A stretch of DNA of 64,000 bases from Chloroflexi bacterium 54-19. Lineage in GTDB: Bacteria > Chloroflexota > Chloroflexia > Chloroheliales > Chloroheliaceae. The stretch covers positions 124,001 through 188,000 of the forward strand of contig MKTJ01000017.1 of assembly GCA_001898225.1 (NCBI GenBank). The letters are read 5' to 3'. The position numbers and the translations under genes are program-made. Position 1 is the first letter of the stretch. Every line of letters begins with the position of its first letter. The notes beneath the pieces are model-generated. The model did no database searches. It saw only the letters and a list, made by a program, of their open reading frames with translations, and had not been told where the DNA came from. This document shows positions 55,105 to 63,983 of the stretch, piece by piece.

Positions 55105-56067
55105 ATGGAATATCGCAAATTAGGACGGTCCGGTCTCAAAGTCAGCGAAATCAGCCTTGGTAGCTGGCTGACCTACGGCGGCAGCGTCGGCACCAACGCC
55201 GCCCGCGAATGTGTCCTCAAAGCGTACGAACTCGGTATCAACTTTTTCGATACCTCCGACGCCTATTACCGGGGTGAGGCCGAGAGAGTCCTGGGTGAGG
55301 TCTTGCATGATATACCCCGGACCTCGTATGTGCTTGCCACCAAGGTCTTTTTCCCGGTAGGGAGCGGCCCCAACGACCGGGGTCTTTCACGCAAGCATAT
55401 AATGGAAGAATGTCACGCCAGCCTCAAGCGCCTGGGGACCGATTATATCGACCTCTACCAGTGTCACCGCTACGACCCCGAAACGCCCCTGGACGAAACT
55501 TTGCGCGCCCTCGACGACCTGGTCAGCCAGGGCAAAGTCCTGTACGCCGGGGTCAGCGAGTGGTCCGCCGAACAACTCACGGCGGCCAGCCAGGTGGCGC
55601 ACCAGTACAACCTGCACCCGCTTATTTCCAACCAGCCGCAGTACAATATGCTCTGGCGGCGGATTGAGCGCGAGGTTATCCCGGTCAGCGAACGCGAGGG
55701 TTTGGGTCAGGTAGTCTTTTCGCCGCTGGCCCAGGGGGTCTTGACCGGCAAGTACCAGCCCGGCCAGCCTTTGCCTGCCGGAAGTCGCGCCACCGACCCC
55801 CGCGCGAACCATTTCATGCCGCAACTGCTCCAGGAGCAAACCCTGCAAGCCGTCGAGAACCTGCGCCCTATCGCCCACCGGTTAAACCTGACCCTTTCGC
55901 AGTTGGCCCTGGCCTGGGTGCTGCAACAGTCCAACGTCGCCAGCGCTATCACGGGGGCAACCCGGCCCGAACAGGTTGTCGAAAACGTGGGAGCCGCGGG
56001 GGTCGTGCTTTCCGCCGAAGACCTTGACGAAATCGAGACCGCCCTGCAAGGCGTGGTCCAATATTAG
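55105..56067 (+). CDS. Aldo/keto reductase, potassium-channel-beta-like group
   Basis: 320 residues. Catalytic Asp/Tyr in NFFDTSDAYYRGEAE, Lys in VLATKVFFP and His in YQCHRYDP. ITGATRPEQVVENV binds the cofactor. Overall it follows the KvBeta/YghZ-like branch (AEQLTAASQVAHQYN, NQPQYNMLWR). An AAGGAG site precedes the ATG. It is only loosely similar to the reductase at 18.7 kb, so not a recent duplicate. It likely reduces reactive aldehydes. Confidence 0.9.
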   Translation: MEYRKLGRSGLKVSEISLGSWLTYGGSVGTNAARECVLKAYELGINFFDTSDAYYRGEAERVLGEVLHDIPRTSYVLATKVFFPVGSGPNDRGLSRKHIMEECHASLKRLGTDYIDLYQCHRYDPETPLDETLRALDDLVSQGKVLYAGVSEWSAEQLTAASQVAHQYNLHPLISNQPQYNMLWRRIEREVIPVSEREGLGQVVFSPLAQGVLTGKYQPGQPLPAGSRATDPRANHFMPQLLQEQTLQAVENLRPIAHRLNLTLSQLALAWVLQQSNVASAITGATRPEQVVENVGAAGVVLSAEDLDEIETALQGVVQY

Positions 56068-56068
56068 C

Positions 56069-56259
56069 AGCCAGAAGCCAGAGGTCAGCAGTCAGTAAGA
56101 ATAGACAAAGTTTGGTGTAAACTTAATCTTGGAAAAAAGCAATTTCTATAAGAAGTTTGCCTGAACCATTACAGGTTAAACCGGCTCAGATATTTGGTAT
56201 CAACGCCTGGCAGCTATCCAAATTACTGATTACTGGCTTCTGACTACCGACTACTGAGA
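56069..56259. repeat. Imperfect inverted repeat of CAGTCAG-type sequence
   Basis: The left arm (56069-56096) reads CAGCCAGAAGCCAGAGGTCA and on; the right arm (56224-56259) reads TTACTGATTACTGGCTTCTG and on. They are rough inverted copies about 120 bp apart. Low-complexity CAGCAGTCAG-like inverted repeats of this kind are common in cyanobacterial and chloroflexotal genomes. It may be a small MITE-like relic; no target-site duplication was seen. Confidence 0.45.
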
Positions 56260-56264
56260 AAAAA

Positions 56265-57005
56265 ATGCCTACTCAAACCTATTTTGAAATGTTGGAGATG
56301 TTGCAGGCCGAGAGCCATTCCCACAGGCCGGGCCGCCACCGCCATGTCTGCCCGGTCTGCCGCCTGACTCTTCAGGGGGTAGACCGTTTTATGCACCTTA
56401 TCAGCCTCGAAAACGTGACCGACGTGGACATGCGCCTCCAACTCCGGGCGTCGGGCGGCTTTTGCAACCGCCATTCCTACGAGTGGCTCAAATTAAACGA
56501 TGCCCTCGGTACGGCTATCATCTACGAGGATTTGTTGCGCGAGGCTACTAAAAGGATTGAGAAAGGCGAGTTCCAGGCCCGGCGGGCCGGGCTTTTTGGG
56601 CGACCTGCCGCGCCCGGCAACCCCTTTAGCCCCTGCCCGGTCTGCCTCCACCAGGAAGAAATCGAAAACCGGGTGGCTAACGATTTCGCGGAGGGTTTCG
56701 CCGAGCAGCCCCGCTTCCGCGAAGCCTACGCCGCGCCGGGGGTGGCCGGGTTATGCCTCTCGCACTTCAGGCGCGTGGTCAGCCGCCTGGATGGGACAAT
56801 CGCGGCGGAATTAAGCAGCCGCCAGCAGGAAAAATTCGGGGCTACCCAGGCCCTGTTGCGCCAGATTATTGATAAAATGGACGCAGGACGCAAGTTAGAG
56901 CATGCCGACGAAGAAGCGAAACAGGCTGCCAGGAGCATCGGGGAAGAGCGCGAAGCCCTGACGCGGGCAATCTGGCAAATGGCCGGTCTGGAGGACATTA
57001 ATTAA
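56265..57005 (+). CDS. DUF6062 family protein with zinc-binding Cys/His motifs
   Basis: 246 residues, soluble. Two repeats of a Cys-rich pattern are visible: HVCPVCRLTL with GGFCNRHSYEWL, and SPCPVCLHQEE with GLCLSHFRRV. This suggests an internal duplication with two metal sites. The C-terminal third is helical and charged. The function is unknown. It ends directly against aroKB, so the two are co-transcribed and coupled. Confidence 0.82.
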   Translation: MPTQTYFEMLEMLQAESHSHRPGRHRHVCPVCRLTLQGVDRFMHLISLENVTDVDMRLQLRASGGFCNRHSYEWLKLNDALGTAIIYEDLLREATKRIEKGEFQARRAGLFGRPAAPGNPFSPCPVCLHQEEIENRVANDFAEGFAEQPRFREAYAAPGVAGLCLSHFRRVVSRLDGTIAAELSSRQQEKFGATQALLRQIIDKMDAGRKLEHADEEAKQAARSIGEEREALTRAIWQMAGLEDIN

Positions 57006-58844
57006 TTGAAAGAGAATATTTTTCTGGTCGGGTTTAGCGGAACCGGCAAAACCAACGTGGGCCGGACCCTGTCGGCTTTGCTGGATTACGAATACATTGA
57101 CACTGACCTGCAAATCGAGGCTGATACCGGACGGAGCGTGACGGCTATCTTTGCCGAGGATGGCGAACCGGCCTTCCGGGCCCTGGAAAGCGCCATCCTC
57201 GAAAAGATTTGTGAGTCCAATTACCAGGTAGTTGCGACCGGCGGCGGTATCGTCCTCTCTAAAGAAAACCGGACCGCCATGACCGCCAACGGTTACGTGG
57301 TTTGCCTGGAAGCCCGGCCCGAAACTATCTATGTACGCTTGATGCTCGATACCGCCAACCGCCAGGACGCCGCCAACCGGCCCCTCTTAAAGAGTGACGA
57401 CCCCTACCAGCGCATCTCTACCATGAAAGCGGAGCGGGCCCGCTATTACGCCGAGGCCGACTGGACCATCCATACCGATTTCCTGGCGACAGAAGAAGTG
57501 GCTTCCGAAATCGCCCAGGTCTTGCCGCTTTTACGGCGGCGCAGCGATAAACAACGCGGTGGGGCGGGCAGTCCGGCCACGCCCGGTTCGCCCCACGCCG
57601 CCCGGCAGGGTTCACTGCCTTTCCACCGGGGCCACGAAGGTCTGTCCCTGACTGCCGCATCTTCCTGGGCCAAAGAGCCGGACCCGGTTGCCGGGCCTGT
57701 CGCACCCGCTTCCGCTCCTTCCGATGATTCTGCCCTCGTAGTCCAGACCAGCCAGGGCAGCTACCCGGTCCTCTTTGGCGAAAACCTGCTGGCTAACCTG
57801 GGGGATGTCCTGCTAAAGTATTTGCCGCAAGCCGCCAACCGCAAGGCTTTTATTATCAGCGACGACCAGGTCGGGCCGCTCTTTGCCCCGACCGTCCAGG
57901 GCGCCCTCGAAAAAAGCGGCTTCCGGGTGTTCGTCTACCAGGTGCCCGCCGGGGAGTCTTCCAAGTCGCTGACCCAGGTCTCGGCCCTCTACGATTGGCT
58001 GGCTGCCGGGCGGGCCGAACGCAAGGACCTGGTCCTGGCCCTTGGCGGCGGGGTCGTGGGCGACCTGACCGGTTTCGTGGCTTCTAGCTGGCTGCGCGGT
58101 CTCCCTTTCGTCCAGCTTCCCACCACTCTCCTGGCGATGGTCGATAGCAGCGTCGGCGGCAAGACCGGCGTCAACCACCCGACCGGCAAGAACTTGATCG
58201 GAGCTTTCTACCCACCTCAGGCAGTGATAGCCGATGTCCTGACCCTGACCCATTTGCCCGAAAGGGCTCGCCGCTCCGGCTGGTCCGAGGTGGTAAAACA
58301 CGGGGTCATTCCCGGCACCGGCACCGAACAGGCGGCTTTGGCCCGCTTCGAGCGGCTCGAAAGGAATGTCTTTGCTCTCAACACCGGGGACATGGCCCTC
58401 ACCGCCTCGATTTTACGCGAGTCGGTCGCGGTCAAAGCCGGGGTGGTCCAGGAGGACGAGCGCGAGATGGGCCTGCGGATTACCCTTAACTACGGCCATA
58501 CCTACGGCCACGCGCTCGAAGCGGCAGGGGGTTATACTCAGTTATTACATGGTGAGGCGGTCGCTATCGGCTTGCAGGGCGCTGCCCGGTTAGCCGAATT
58601 ATTGGGCTATTGTTCACCGGAGTTCGTGGCTCGCCAGAAGACTTTGCTCGAAGCTTTTGGTCTGCCAACCTCGGCCCGTGTCTATAATTTCGACCGCGAG
58701 AAAATCCTTGCCAGCATGAAGCTCGATAAAAAAGTCGAGGCCGGGGCGGTCCGCTGGATTTTGCCCAGGGGTATCGGCTCGGTCGAGGTCACTCGCGCCG
58801 TCCCTGCCGAGGCTGTCGCCCAGGTGTTGGAAGAACTCCTTTAG
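57006..58844 (+). CDS. aroKB: Bifunctional shikimate kinase / 3-dehydroquinate synthase
   Basis: 612 residues covering two non-adjacent steps of the shikimate pathway. Residues 1-175 are shikimate kinase (P-loop GFSGTGKTNVG, DTDLQIE, ATGGGIVLS, RPLL). A 60-residue Pro/Ala-rich linker follows. Residues 245-610 are dehydroquinate synthase (LALGGGVVGDLTGFVASSWL, PTTLLAMVDSSVGGKTGVNH, NYGHTYGHALE). The start is the TTG at 57006, with GGAGG upstream inside the preceding gene. No other aro genes are near. A strong terminator follows. Confidence 0.95.
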   Translation: MKENIFLVGFSGTGKTNVGRTLSALLDYEYIDTDLQIEADTGRSVTAIFAEDGEPAFRALESAILEKICESNYQVVATGGGIVLSKENRTAMTANGYVVCLEARPETIYVRLMLDTANRQDAANRPLLKSDDPYQRISTMKAERARYYAEADWTIHTDFLATEEVASEIAQVLPLLRRRSDKQRGGAGSPATPGSPHAARQGSLPFHRGHEGLSLTAASSWAKEPDPVAGPVAPASAPSDDSALVVQTSQGSYPVLFGENLLANLGDVLLKYLPQAANRKAFIISDDQVGPLFAPTVQGALEKSGFRVFVYQVPAGESSKSLTQVSALYDWLAAGRAERKDLVLALGGGVVGDLTGFVASSWLRGLPFVQLPTTLLAMVDSSVGGKTGVNHPTGKNLIGAFYPPQAVIADVLTLTHLPERARRSGWSEVVKHGVIPGTGTEQAALARFERLERNVFALNTGDMALTASILRESVAVKAGVVQEDEREMGLRITLNYGHTYGHALEAAGGYTQLLHGEAVAIGLQGAARLAELLGYCSPEFVARQKTLLEAFGLPTSARVYNFDREKILASMKLDKKVEAGAVRWILPRGIGSVEVTRAVPAEAVAQVLEELL

Positions 58845-58863
58845 GTTACATTTAAGTCACACA

Positions 58864-58896
58864 AAAATACCCATGTCCGCAAGGTATGGGTATTTT
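58864..58896. terminator. Terminator after aroKB, bidirectional
   Basis: AAAATACCCAT (58864-58874) pairs perfectly with ATGGGTATTTT (58886-58896). Confidence 0.9.
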
Positions 58897-58918
58897 GATT
58901 TCTCAACTTCGCTCCTAA

Positions 58919-59275
58919 TTATTTCTTCAGTATTGTATAAAGGGTGGCGATACGGCCATCTTTTATAAGGGCTATATCTATTCCGCTTACTACGGGAGGC
59001 TGACCTTCTGGACCAAAAATCCAGTCCAGGTAGCCGAGATTATGGTTTGCATAGGCGGGACCGGCGGGACTGAAGACAAAACCGGTGGCTTTTTCAAGTA
59101 AATCCCTGGCTTTCTCATTCAAAGCGTTGTGCCCGGTAACAACTTCCTCCGGGTCATAAAAGACTACGTCTTCGGTGTAAGTCCTGGCTATGGCCGCAAG
59201 TCTTCTGGCCTCATCCCGTTCGTTGAATACTTCCAGCAAGTTTGCGCGCATCAAATTTATTATTGTTTCGGACAT
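58919..59275 (-). CDS. SnoaL/NTF2-like protein
   Basis: About 118 residues of the cone-shaped alpha+beta NTF2 fold: helices ending in FNERDEARRLAAIARTYTED, then VVFYDPEEVVTGHNAL and a strand-rich half with GIDIALIKDGRIATLY. Such proteins are small-molecule isomerases, hydrolases or binding proteins. The ATG at 59275 has GGGAG upstream, so I prefer it to 59311. It lies downstream of the MmyB-type regulator in the same direction (50-nt gap), which suggests one operon. Confidence 0.8.
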   Translation of the reverse strand: MSETIINLMRANLLEVFNERDEARRLAAIARTYTEDVVFYDPEEVVTGHNALNEKARDLLEKATGFVFSPAGPAYANHNLGYLDWIFGPEGQPPVVSGIDIALIKDGRIATLYTILKK

Positions 59276-59325
59276 AAATACTTTCTCCCGGTTATCATTA
59301 TAAAGCCGCATAAAGGGTTGATAAG

Positions 59326-60165
59326 TTAATTCACAGGGGTTAGAAATAGCTGTTGTTTAAGCTTTTCCGCCGTAACGGCGGTGGCCGTATAAATCATTAA
59401 TTTCAATTCAGGATGGTCCGACACCTGCAAATTCACGTGTTCAAATTCCAATAATCCTAGGTGCGGGTCATTGAATAATTTGTGACAATCGGTAACCGTC
59501 TTAACCTCATACCGAGGCCACCATGTGCTGAATAATTCGCTTTCTTGCTTAAATTTCTCAATCATTTCGTTTAGCCTGGCGTCGTGAGGGTAGCGCGCGG
59601 AATCAGCCCTGAAGCGCGCAAGCATAACGGCGAACCGTTCCTCCCAGGCTGAATTAATTTCTCGGTTGAAGGGCCTGGTTAGGAAATGTTGTAATAAGTT
59701 TGGTTTTGGTTCCAGGTTCGCAGCATAGGTGGGAAAGTGAAATAAATATTCGGCGGCCCGGTTCCACAACAGGACATCCCAGTATTTACCTAACACATAG
59801 GCCGGATTTGGCTCAAGGGCGAAAACGGTCCTTTCTAAACCGGTACTTACCTCCTCATAACTTTCCGCTTCATCTACTTCATCTGATTTGGCTAATAAGA
59901 AAAGATAGCGGCGTTCGTCCTCAGATAACCTTAATGCCGTCGCCAGGCTTTCCAGGACTTGATGGGAAGGATGAACGTCTTTGCCTTGCTCGATGGAGGT
60001 GTACCAGGAGACCCCGACACTGGCAAGGTAAGCGACCTCCTCACGCCGCAATCCGGGGGTGCGGCGGCGTCCATACGAAGGCAAACCGGCCTGTTCCGGG
60101 GTAAGGCGCTCCCTGGTGGCCCGCAAAAATTCACCCAGCGACTGCTGTAAGGTAATCTCTTTCAT
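59326..60165 (-). CDS. MmyB-type XRE transcriptional regulator
   Basis: 279 residues. The N-terminal helix-turn-helix has the family-specific RRTPGLRREEVAYLASVGVS and YTSIEQGKDVHPS. The C-terminal PAS-like MmyB ligand domain has PAYVLGKYWDVLLWNRAAEY and LLEFEHVNL. These regulators typically control a divergent oxidoreductase gene, as here (NAD-epimerase at 60.3 kb). The ligand in studied members is a fatty acid; for this one it is unknown. Confidence 0.93.
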   Translation of the reverse strand: MKEITLQQSLGEFLRATRERLTPEQAGLPSYGRRRTPGLRREEVAYLASVGVSWYTSIEQGKDVHPSHQVLESLATALRLSEDERRYLFLLAKSDEVDEAESYEEVSTGLERTVFALEPNPAYVLGKYWDVLLWNRAAEYLFHFPTYAANLEPKPNLLQHFLTRPFNREINSAWEERFAVMLARFRADSARYPHDARLNEMIEKFKQESELFSTWWPRYEVKTVTDCHKLFNDPHLGLLEFEHVNLQVSDHPELKLMIYTATAVTAEKLKQQLFLTPVN

Positions 60166-60300
60166 TTTTTAGCTGCCTGCTTCTAGCCTAACATTTTCAA
60201 TCATACGATAATCACAGGTTTGTTGAACTATTTTAGCCCTGTTAAATTGGTAATGCAAAACCTTATAGACACAACTATTTAGATTGGAGTGGATTATTTT

Positions 60301-61155
60301 ATGAAAATGTTCGTAACTGGGGCCACCGGCAAGGTAGGAAGTCGTTTCGTACCGTATGCCCTTAAACAGGGCCATGCCGTCCGTATCCTGGTAAGAGATG
60401 CCGGGCGCGCCGCCACCTTGCAAGAACAGGGGGCCGAAGTGGTCGTGGGTGACCTGGTAGATAACGAGAATCTCACCGAAGCGGTACGGGGTGCCGAGGC
60501 CGTGGTGCATATTGCCGCCCAGTTCCGGGGTGGTGTCAGTGAAGAAACGGCGCAGGCTGTGAACCTGGATGCCACTATTAAACTGGCTCAGGCTGCCCTT
60601 GATGCCGGGGTTACCCGGTTTGTGTTTACCAGCACCTCTAATGTATATAGAAACTTAAACGTAAACAGGCCGGGCCGGGAAGACGATGAGCTTATCCCAC
60701 CTACCCTCGTATATCCCAGGACGAAACTGGCCTCAGAAGAAGCCCTCCTGGCCTTATATCGGGAGCAGGGTCTTGACGTTCGTATTTTGAGGCTTCCTTT
60801 TGTCTATGGTGCCAGCGACCCCCACATTGAGGAAGCCCTGCCATTTATGAAAGAGTGGAACCCGACCAAGCAACTATCTATCGGGCATCACGAAGATGTA
60901 GACCAGGCCCTGTTGCTGGCGGCTACTACCCCCGGTATTGGCGGTCGCACCTACAATGTCGCCGATGATTACCCGGTAAGGGTAGCTGAATTATTTCAAA
61001 TTACCGGGCAGCCGGAGCAGGTAGCTCCCGAAGGCGGGTGGCCTGCTTTTAATCAATGGGACATGATACAAGATACCACCCGGATTAAGACCGAGTTGAA
61101 TTTCCGCCCGAAATATCCTTCTATTTATGTCGCCAGAGATTTGGATGCTTTGTAG
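60301..61155 (+). CDS. NAD(P)-dependent epimerase/dehydratase family protein (extended SDR)
   Basis: 284 residues. The Rossmann motif is FVTGATGKVGSRFV (TGxxGxxG), and the catalytic Tyr-Lys pair is in VYPRTKLASEEAL. The ATG at 60301 has GGAG 11 nt upstream and is better than the GTG at 60289. Divergent from the MmyB-type regulator, which probably controls it. The substrate is unknown; members of this group often act on NDP-sugars or dihydroflavonol-like ketones. Confidence 0.88.
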   Translation: MKMFVTGATGKVGSRFVPYALKQGHAVRILVRDAGRAATLQEQGAEVVVGDLVDNENLTEAVRGAEAVVHIAAQFRGGVSEETAQAVNLDATIKLAQAALDAGVTRFVFTSTSNVYRNLNVNRPGREDDELIPPTLVYPRTKLASEEALLALYREQGLDVRILRLPFVYGASDPHIEEALPFMKEWNPTKQLSIGHHEDVDQALLLAATTPGIGGRTYNVADDYPVRVAELFQITGQPEQVAPEGGWPAFNQWDMIQDTTRIKTELNFRPKYPSIYVARDLDAL

Positions 61156-61370
61156 TTAAAGTTTGCAAAGACGCCTATTTGATATTACCCGGCCTTCCTT
61201 TGTAAGGTTCTACGCCTGATTTTGCATTAGCGATTACTTCAAGGCTTGCCGGATTAGCTCATCTGTGCTACAATTTCTAAACCAACTTTTCGCCGGGACC
61301 ACTCCGGCCCTGACTGTCCAGGCCGGTGCGAAAATCAGAGAGCTATTCCGACAAACCAAGAGGTTTTTCC

Positions 61371-61943
61371 ATGCCGATGGGTACGACCCACCGCCGCCTT
61401 AACACGGCCCTGTCCGTGCCGTTGGCCGCCGGAACCTTGTGGTTGAAATGGGACGCCGGTTTCGTGGTGAGTCTGCTGGCCGGGTATCATTTCGCCACCT
61501 ATTTCATGAACCCCGACCTCGACCTCAATTCGCTGGGCTATAAAAGCTGGGGCTGGCTGCGTTTCATCTGGTGGCCCTATCAAAAAGTCCTGGCCCACCG
61601 CTGTTTTCTGTCGCACTTTCCGGTCATCAGCACCCTCCTGCGAGTAATCTACCTCCTCTGGTTTCCGGCGTTGCTCCTGCTGGTCTTTGGTGGTAGCGTC
61701 CAGGCTGCCGCCCGTGACGCTATCTTCGACTGGTTCCCGGTGACCTGGCCTTTTCTGCTCGTCTTCGTTATCGGCATGATTATCAGTGATTCGCTCCACG
61801 CCATTTTCGACACGAGCAGCACCGAGCTAAAACGCCTCTTTCGGGGTTCCCGCCGCCGCAAACGCGCCCGTGACGAGAATTTCTTCGAGCATCACAACCA
61901 GGCCCCACCCGCCTGGGCCTACCGCCGCACCCGCAGCCGCTAA
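61371..61943 (+). CDS. DUF2227 family membrane protein (putative metal-binding)
   Basis: 190 residues from the ATG at 61371, with AAGAGG upstream. The N-terminal MPMGTTHRRLN, MNPDLDLNSLGYKSWGWLR and FLSHFP contain the His/Asp residues that recall metal-dependent YdjM-like hydrolases. Two or three membrane helices lie at about 25-50, 95-120 and 130-155. A basic C-terminal tail follows. I recall the family from cyanobacteria and Chloroflexota; its role is unknown. Confidence 0.82.
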   Translation: MPMGTTHRRLNTALSVPLAAGTLWLKWDAGFVVSLLAGYHFATYFMNPDLDLNSLGYKSWGWLRFIWWPYQKVLAHRCFLSHFPVISTLLRVIYLLWFPALLLLVFGGSVQAAARDAIFDWFPVTWPFLLVFVIGMIISDSLHAIFDTSSTELKRLFRGSRRRKRARDENFFEHHNQAPPAWAYRRTRSR

Positions 61944-62104
61944 TTTACAAAGATTGGTCACGCCCTTCAGATTTAAGCAAAACTATTCGGACTAAGACTC
62001 CCATTCTAAAAAGATGATGAGGCGTTAGCAACGAACTTTATAGAGATTTTTAAGAGCAGAAATTCGCCATTGTCGCGTTCCTGCTCTAAAATAAAAGTCC
62101 TACT

Positions 62105-63319
62105 ATGGATAAATCACTCTGGAAACAACGAAATTTCATGCTTCTGTGGAGCGGACAGCTTGTTTCGTGGATGGGCACGGAAGTATCCAATATTGCTGTC
62201 CCCCTGGTGGTCCTGGCGCTGACTGCTTCTCCGTCCCAGGCCGGGGGAGTGGCCGCTATTCGTGGACTGGTCTACGTTTTCTGGTCTATACCGGCGGGCA
62301 TTGTTATTGACCGTTGGGACCGTAAGCTGGTGATGATTGTGGCAAACCTCGGCAGCGGCCTGGCGATGGGCAGTATTGCACTTGGCCTCGCTTTGAATGC
62401 CCTTCCGATAGCTCTGCTTTACCTGGCGAGTGCGATTGAAGGTTCGTTTTTTGTATTCGCCAACCTGGGGCGTTTTGCGATTCTCCCAAGAGTCGTTTCA
62501 AGGGAACAATACCCGGCGGCGGTGGCCCAAACCGGCACTGCCGAACATACTGCCCTGCTGGTTGGGCCACCTTTGGGCGGATTTCTTTTCCAGGCCACCG
62601 GTGGTTTTGTGGCTTTACTGGTAGATGCGCTCTCTTATTTTTTTAACGCTTTTTCCCTCTTGTTTATCAACAAGAGCCTCAATGCTGATACACCCGCCGA
62701 ACACAAAGCTATTCATCAACAAGTCAAAGAAGCATTTCTCTGGTTGTGGCGGCAAAAGCTGCTTCGCTTTTTGAATCTGCTCACGGCGGGCCGGACTATT
62801 CTTTCAGCCGGCCTCTATTTGCTCGTTATTGTCCTGGCAAAAGAAAATCAGGCCTCTCCTTTATTTGTGGGTGGCATTTTCACGGCTGGGGCGGTAGGTG
62901 GGATTCTTGGTTCACTTGTTTCGGCAAAACTGCACCGGCGCTATGGGATGCGGCAACTGCTCGTGGGTATTTCGCTGCTCACCTTCTTTATTATTAGCCT
63001 GTATGCGGTGGCGGTAAATAATTTTCTATTGGCCGCCATAACAGCCCTTTATTACGCGCTTGACCCGCTTTATTACGTTACGGTATCTTCGTATTCGGTG
63101 CGAATTGTCCCTGACGAAAATCGAGGCCGCATTGCCAGCCTTACCCGGTTGGTTACCCTGGCCGCCTATTCATTCGGCTTTTTTATTACCGGCTATCTGC
63201 TTCAATATCTTGGAAGTAAGTGGACGGTTGGCGTTTTCTCCGCCCTGCTTTTCGCCCTCTTCCTGGCAAGTGTGCTAAATAAAAATCTCGCCGGACAAAA
63301 TTCAGACTCTTTAAGCTGA
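62105..63319 (+). CDS. MFS transporter, MFS_3/EntS-like exporter
   Basis: 404 residues with about 12 hydrophobic segments. The opening FMLLWSGQLVSWMGTEVSNI and the loop DRWDRK match the drug- and siderophore-exporting MFS_3 group (macrolide efflux, NreB, EntS). The substrate is unknown. The ribosome site is weak. Codon use looks less GC-biased than in the left part of the window. Confidence 0.88.
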   Translation: MDKSLWKQRNFMLLWSGQLVSWMGTEVSNIAVPLVVLALTASPSQAGGVAAIRGLVYVFWSIPAGIVIDRWDRKLVMIVANLGSGLAMGSIALGLALNALPIALLYLASAIEGSFFVFANLGRFAILPRVVSREQYPAAVAQTGTAEHTALLVGPPLGGFLFQATGGFVALLVDALSYFFNAFSLLFINKSLNADTPAEHKAIHQQVKEAFLWLWRQKLLRFLNLLTAGRTILSAGLYLLVIVLAKENQASPLFVGGIFTAGAVGGILGSLVSAKLHRRYGMRQLLVGISLLTFFIISLYAVAVNNFLLAAITALYYALDPLYYVTVSSYSVRIVPDENRGRIASLTRLVTLAAYSFGFFITGYLLQYLGSKWTVGVFSALLFALFLASVLNKNLAGQNSDSLS

Positions 63320-63328
63320 ATAATTGGG

Positions 63329-63416
63329 TGCAAACAGCTAACCCTATCCTTAACAGGTGCATCCTGTTTTACATCTTGAAATTATCTTCCCAACCCCATA
63401 TAATACAAACAACTAA
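63329..63416. repeat. GCAAACAACTAA-type short repeats (left pair)
   Basis: TGCAAACAGCTAA at 63329-63341 and ACAAACAACTAA at about 63405-63416 match a third copy at 63985-63996. The latter two are each preceded by CATATA. They bracket the SMI1/KNR4 gene. Confidence 0.55.
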
Positions 63417-63452
63417 GATACCACTTTGTTAACCTATTCAGGATTTATAGCT

Positions 63453-63983
63453 ATGGATGCATTGATCAAGCAAATAAAATTACAGCGAGTTTTTAATCCA
63501 CCTCAATTCGTTTCGGAAAAAGGCTCTCGCCCAATTCCCCTTCCACCACCTGTAACAGTTGAGGAACTCGATGAGGCCGAAAAAAGAATGAACTTAAGGT
63601 TGCCAGAATTATTACGCGAGCTCTATCTTTATGTTGGGAACGGTGGCTTTGGTCCAGAATATGGAATTTTAGGAATAACCCCAGCAGGCTGGAAAGATGA
63701 TTTTGGAGATACAGCTTTCAGCTATTACTTAAAAATTATCGAACCCCCTATTTATAATGAAAATTATATTGGATTACTTCCCATTTGTTATTATGGGTGT
63801 GCCGAACATATTTTTCTCGATTGTAAAAGCGAGGATGGACGAATAATTTTACCCAACGAGGATATTGAATCAGCATCATTAAACTTGAGAGAATGGCTTG
63901 AAAAATGGCTAAATGAAGGTGGAACAACCTTTTTATTAATGGAAGAATTTTATGAAGAGAATGGCGGCCCAAAACATATATAG
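63453..63983 (+). CDS. SMI1/KNR4 family protein (candidate immunity protein)
   Basis: About 176 residues from the ATG at 63453 (AGGA upstream; the TTG at 63426 is less likely). The family pattern is TVEELDEAEKRMNLRLPELL, RELYLYVGNGGFGPEYGILG and, later, LPICYYGCAEHIFLDCKS. Many members are immunity proteins for polymorphic toxins. The gene is clearly more AT-rich than the rest of the window, which fits recent transfer. No toxin gene is visible to its left; what follows lies beyond the window. Confidence 0.85.
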   Translation: MDALIKQIKLQRVFNPPQFVSEKGSRPIPLPPPVTVEELDEAEKRMNLRLPELLRELYLYVGNGGFGPEYGILGITPAGWKDDFGDTAFSYYLKIIEPPIYNENYIGLLPICYYGCAEHIFLDCKSEDGRIILPNEDIESASLNLREWLEKWLNEGGTTFLLMEEFYEENGGPKHI

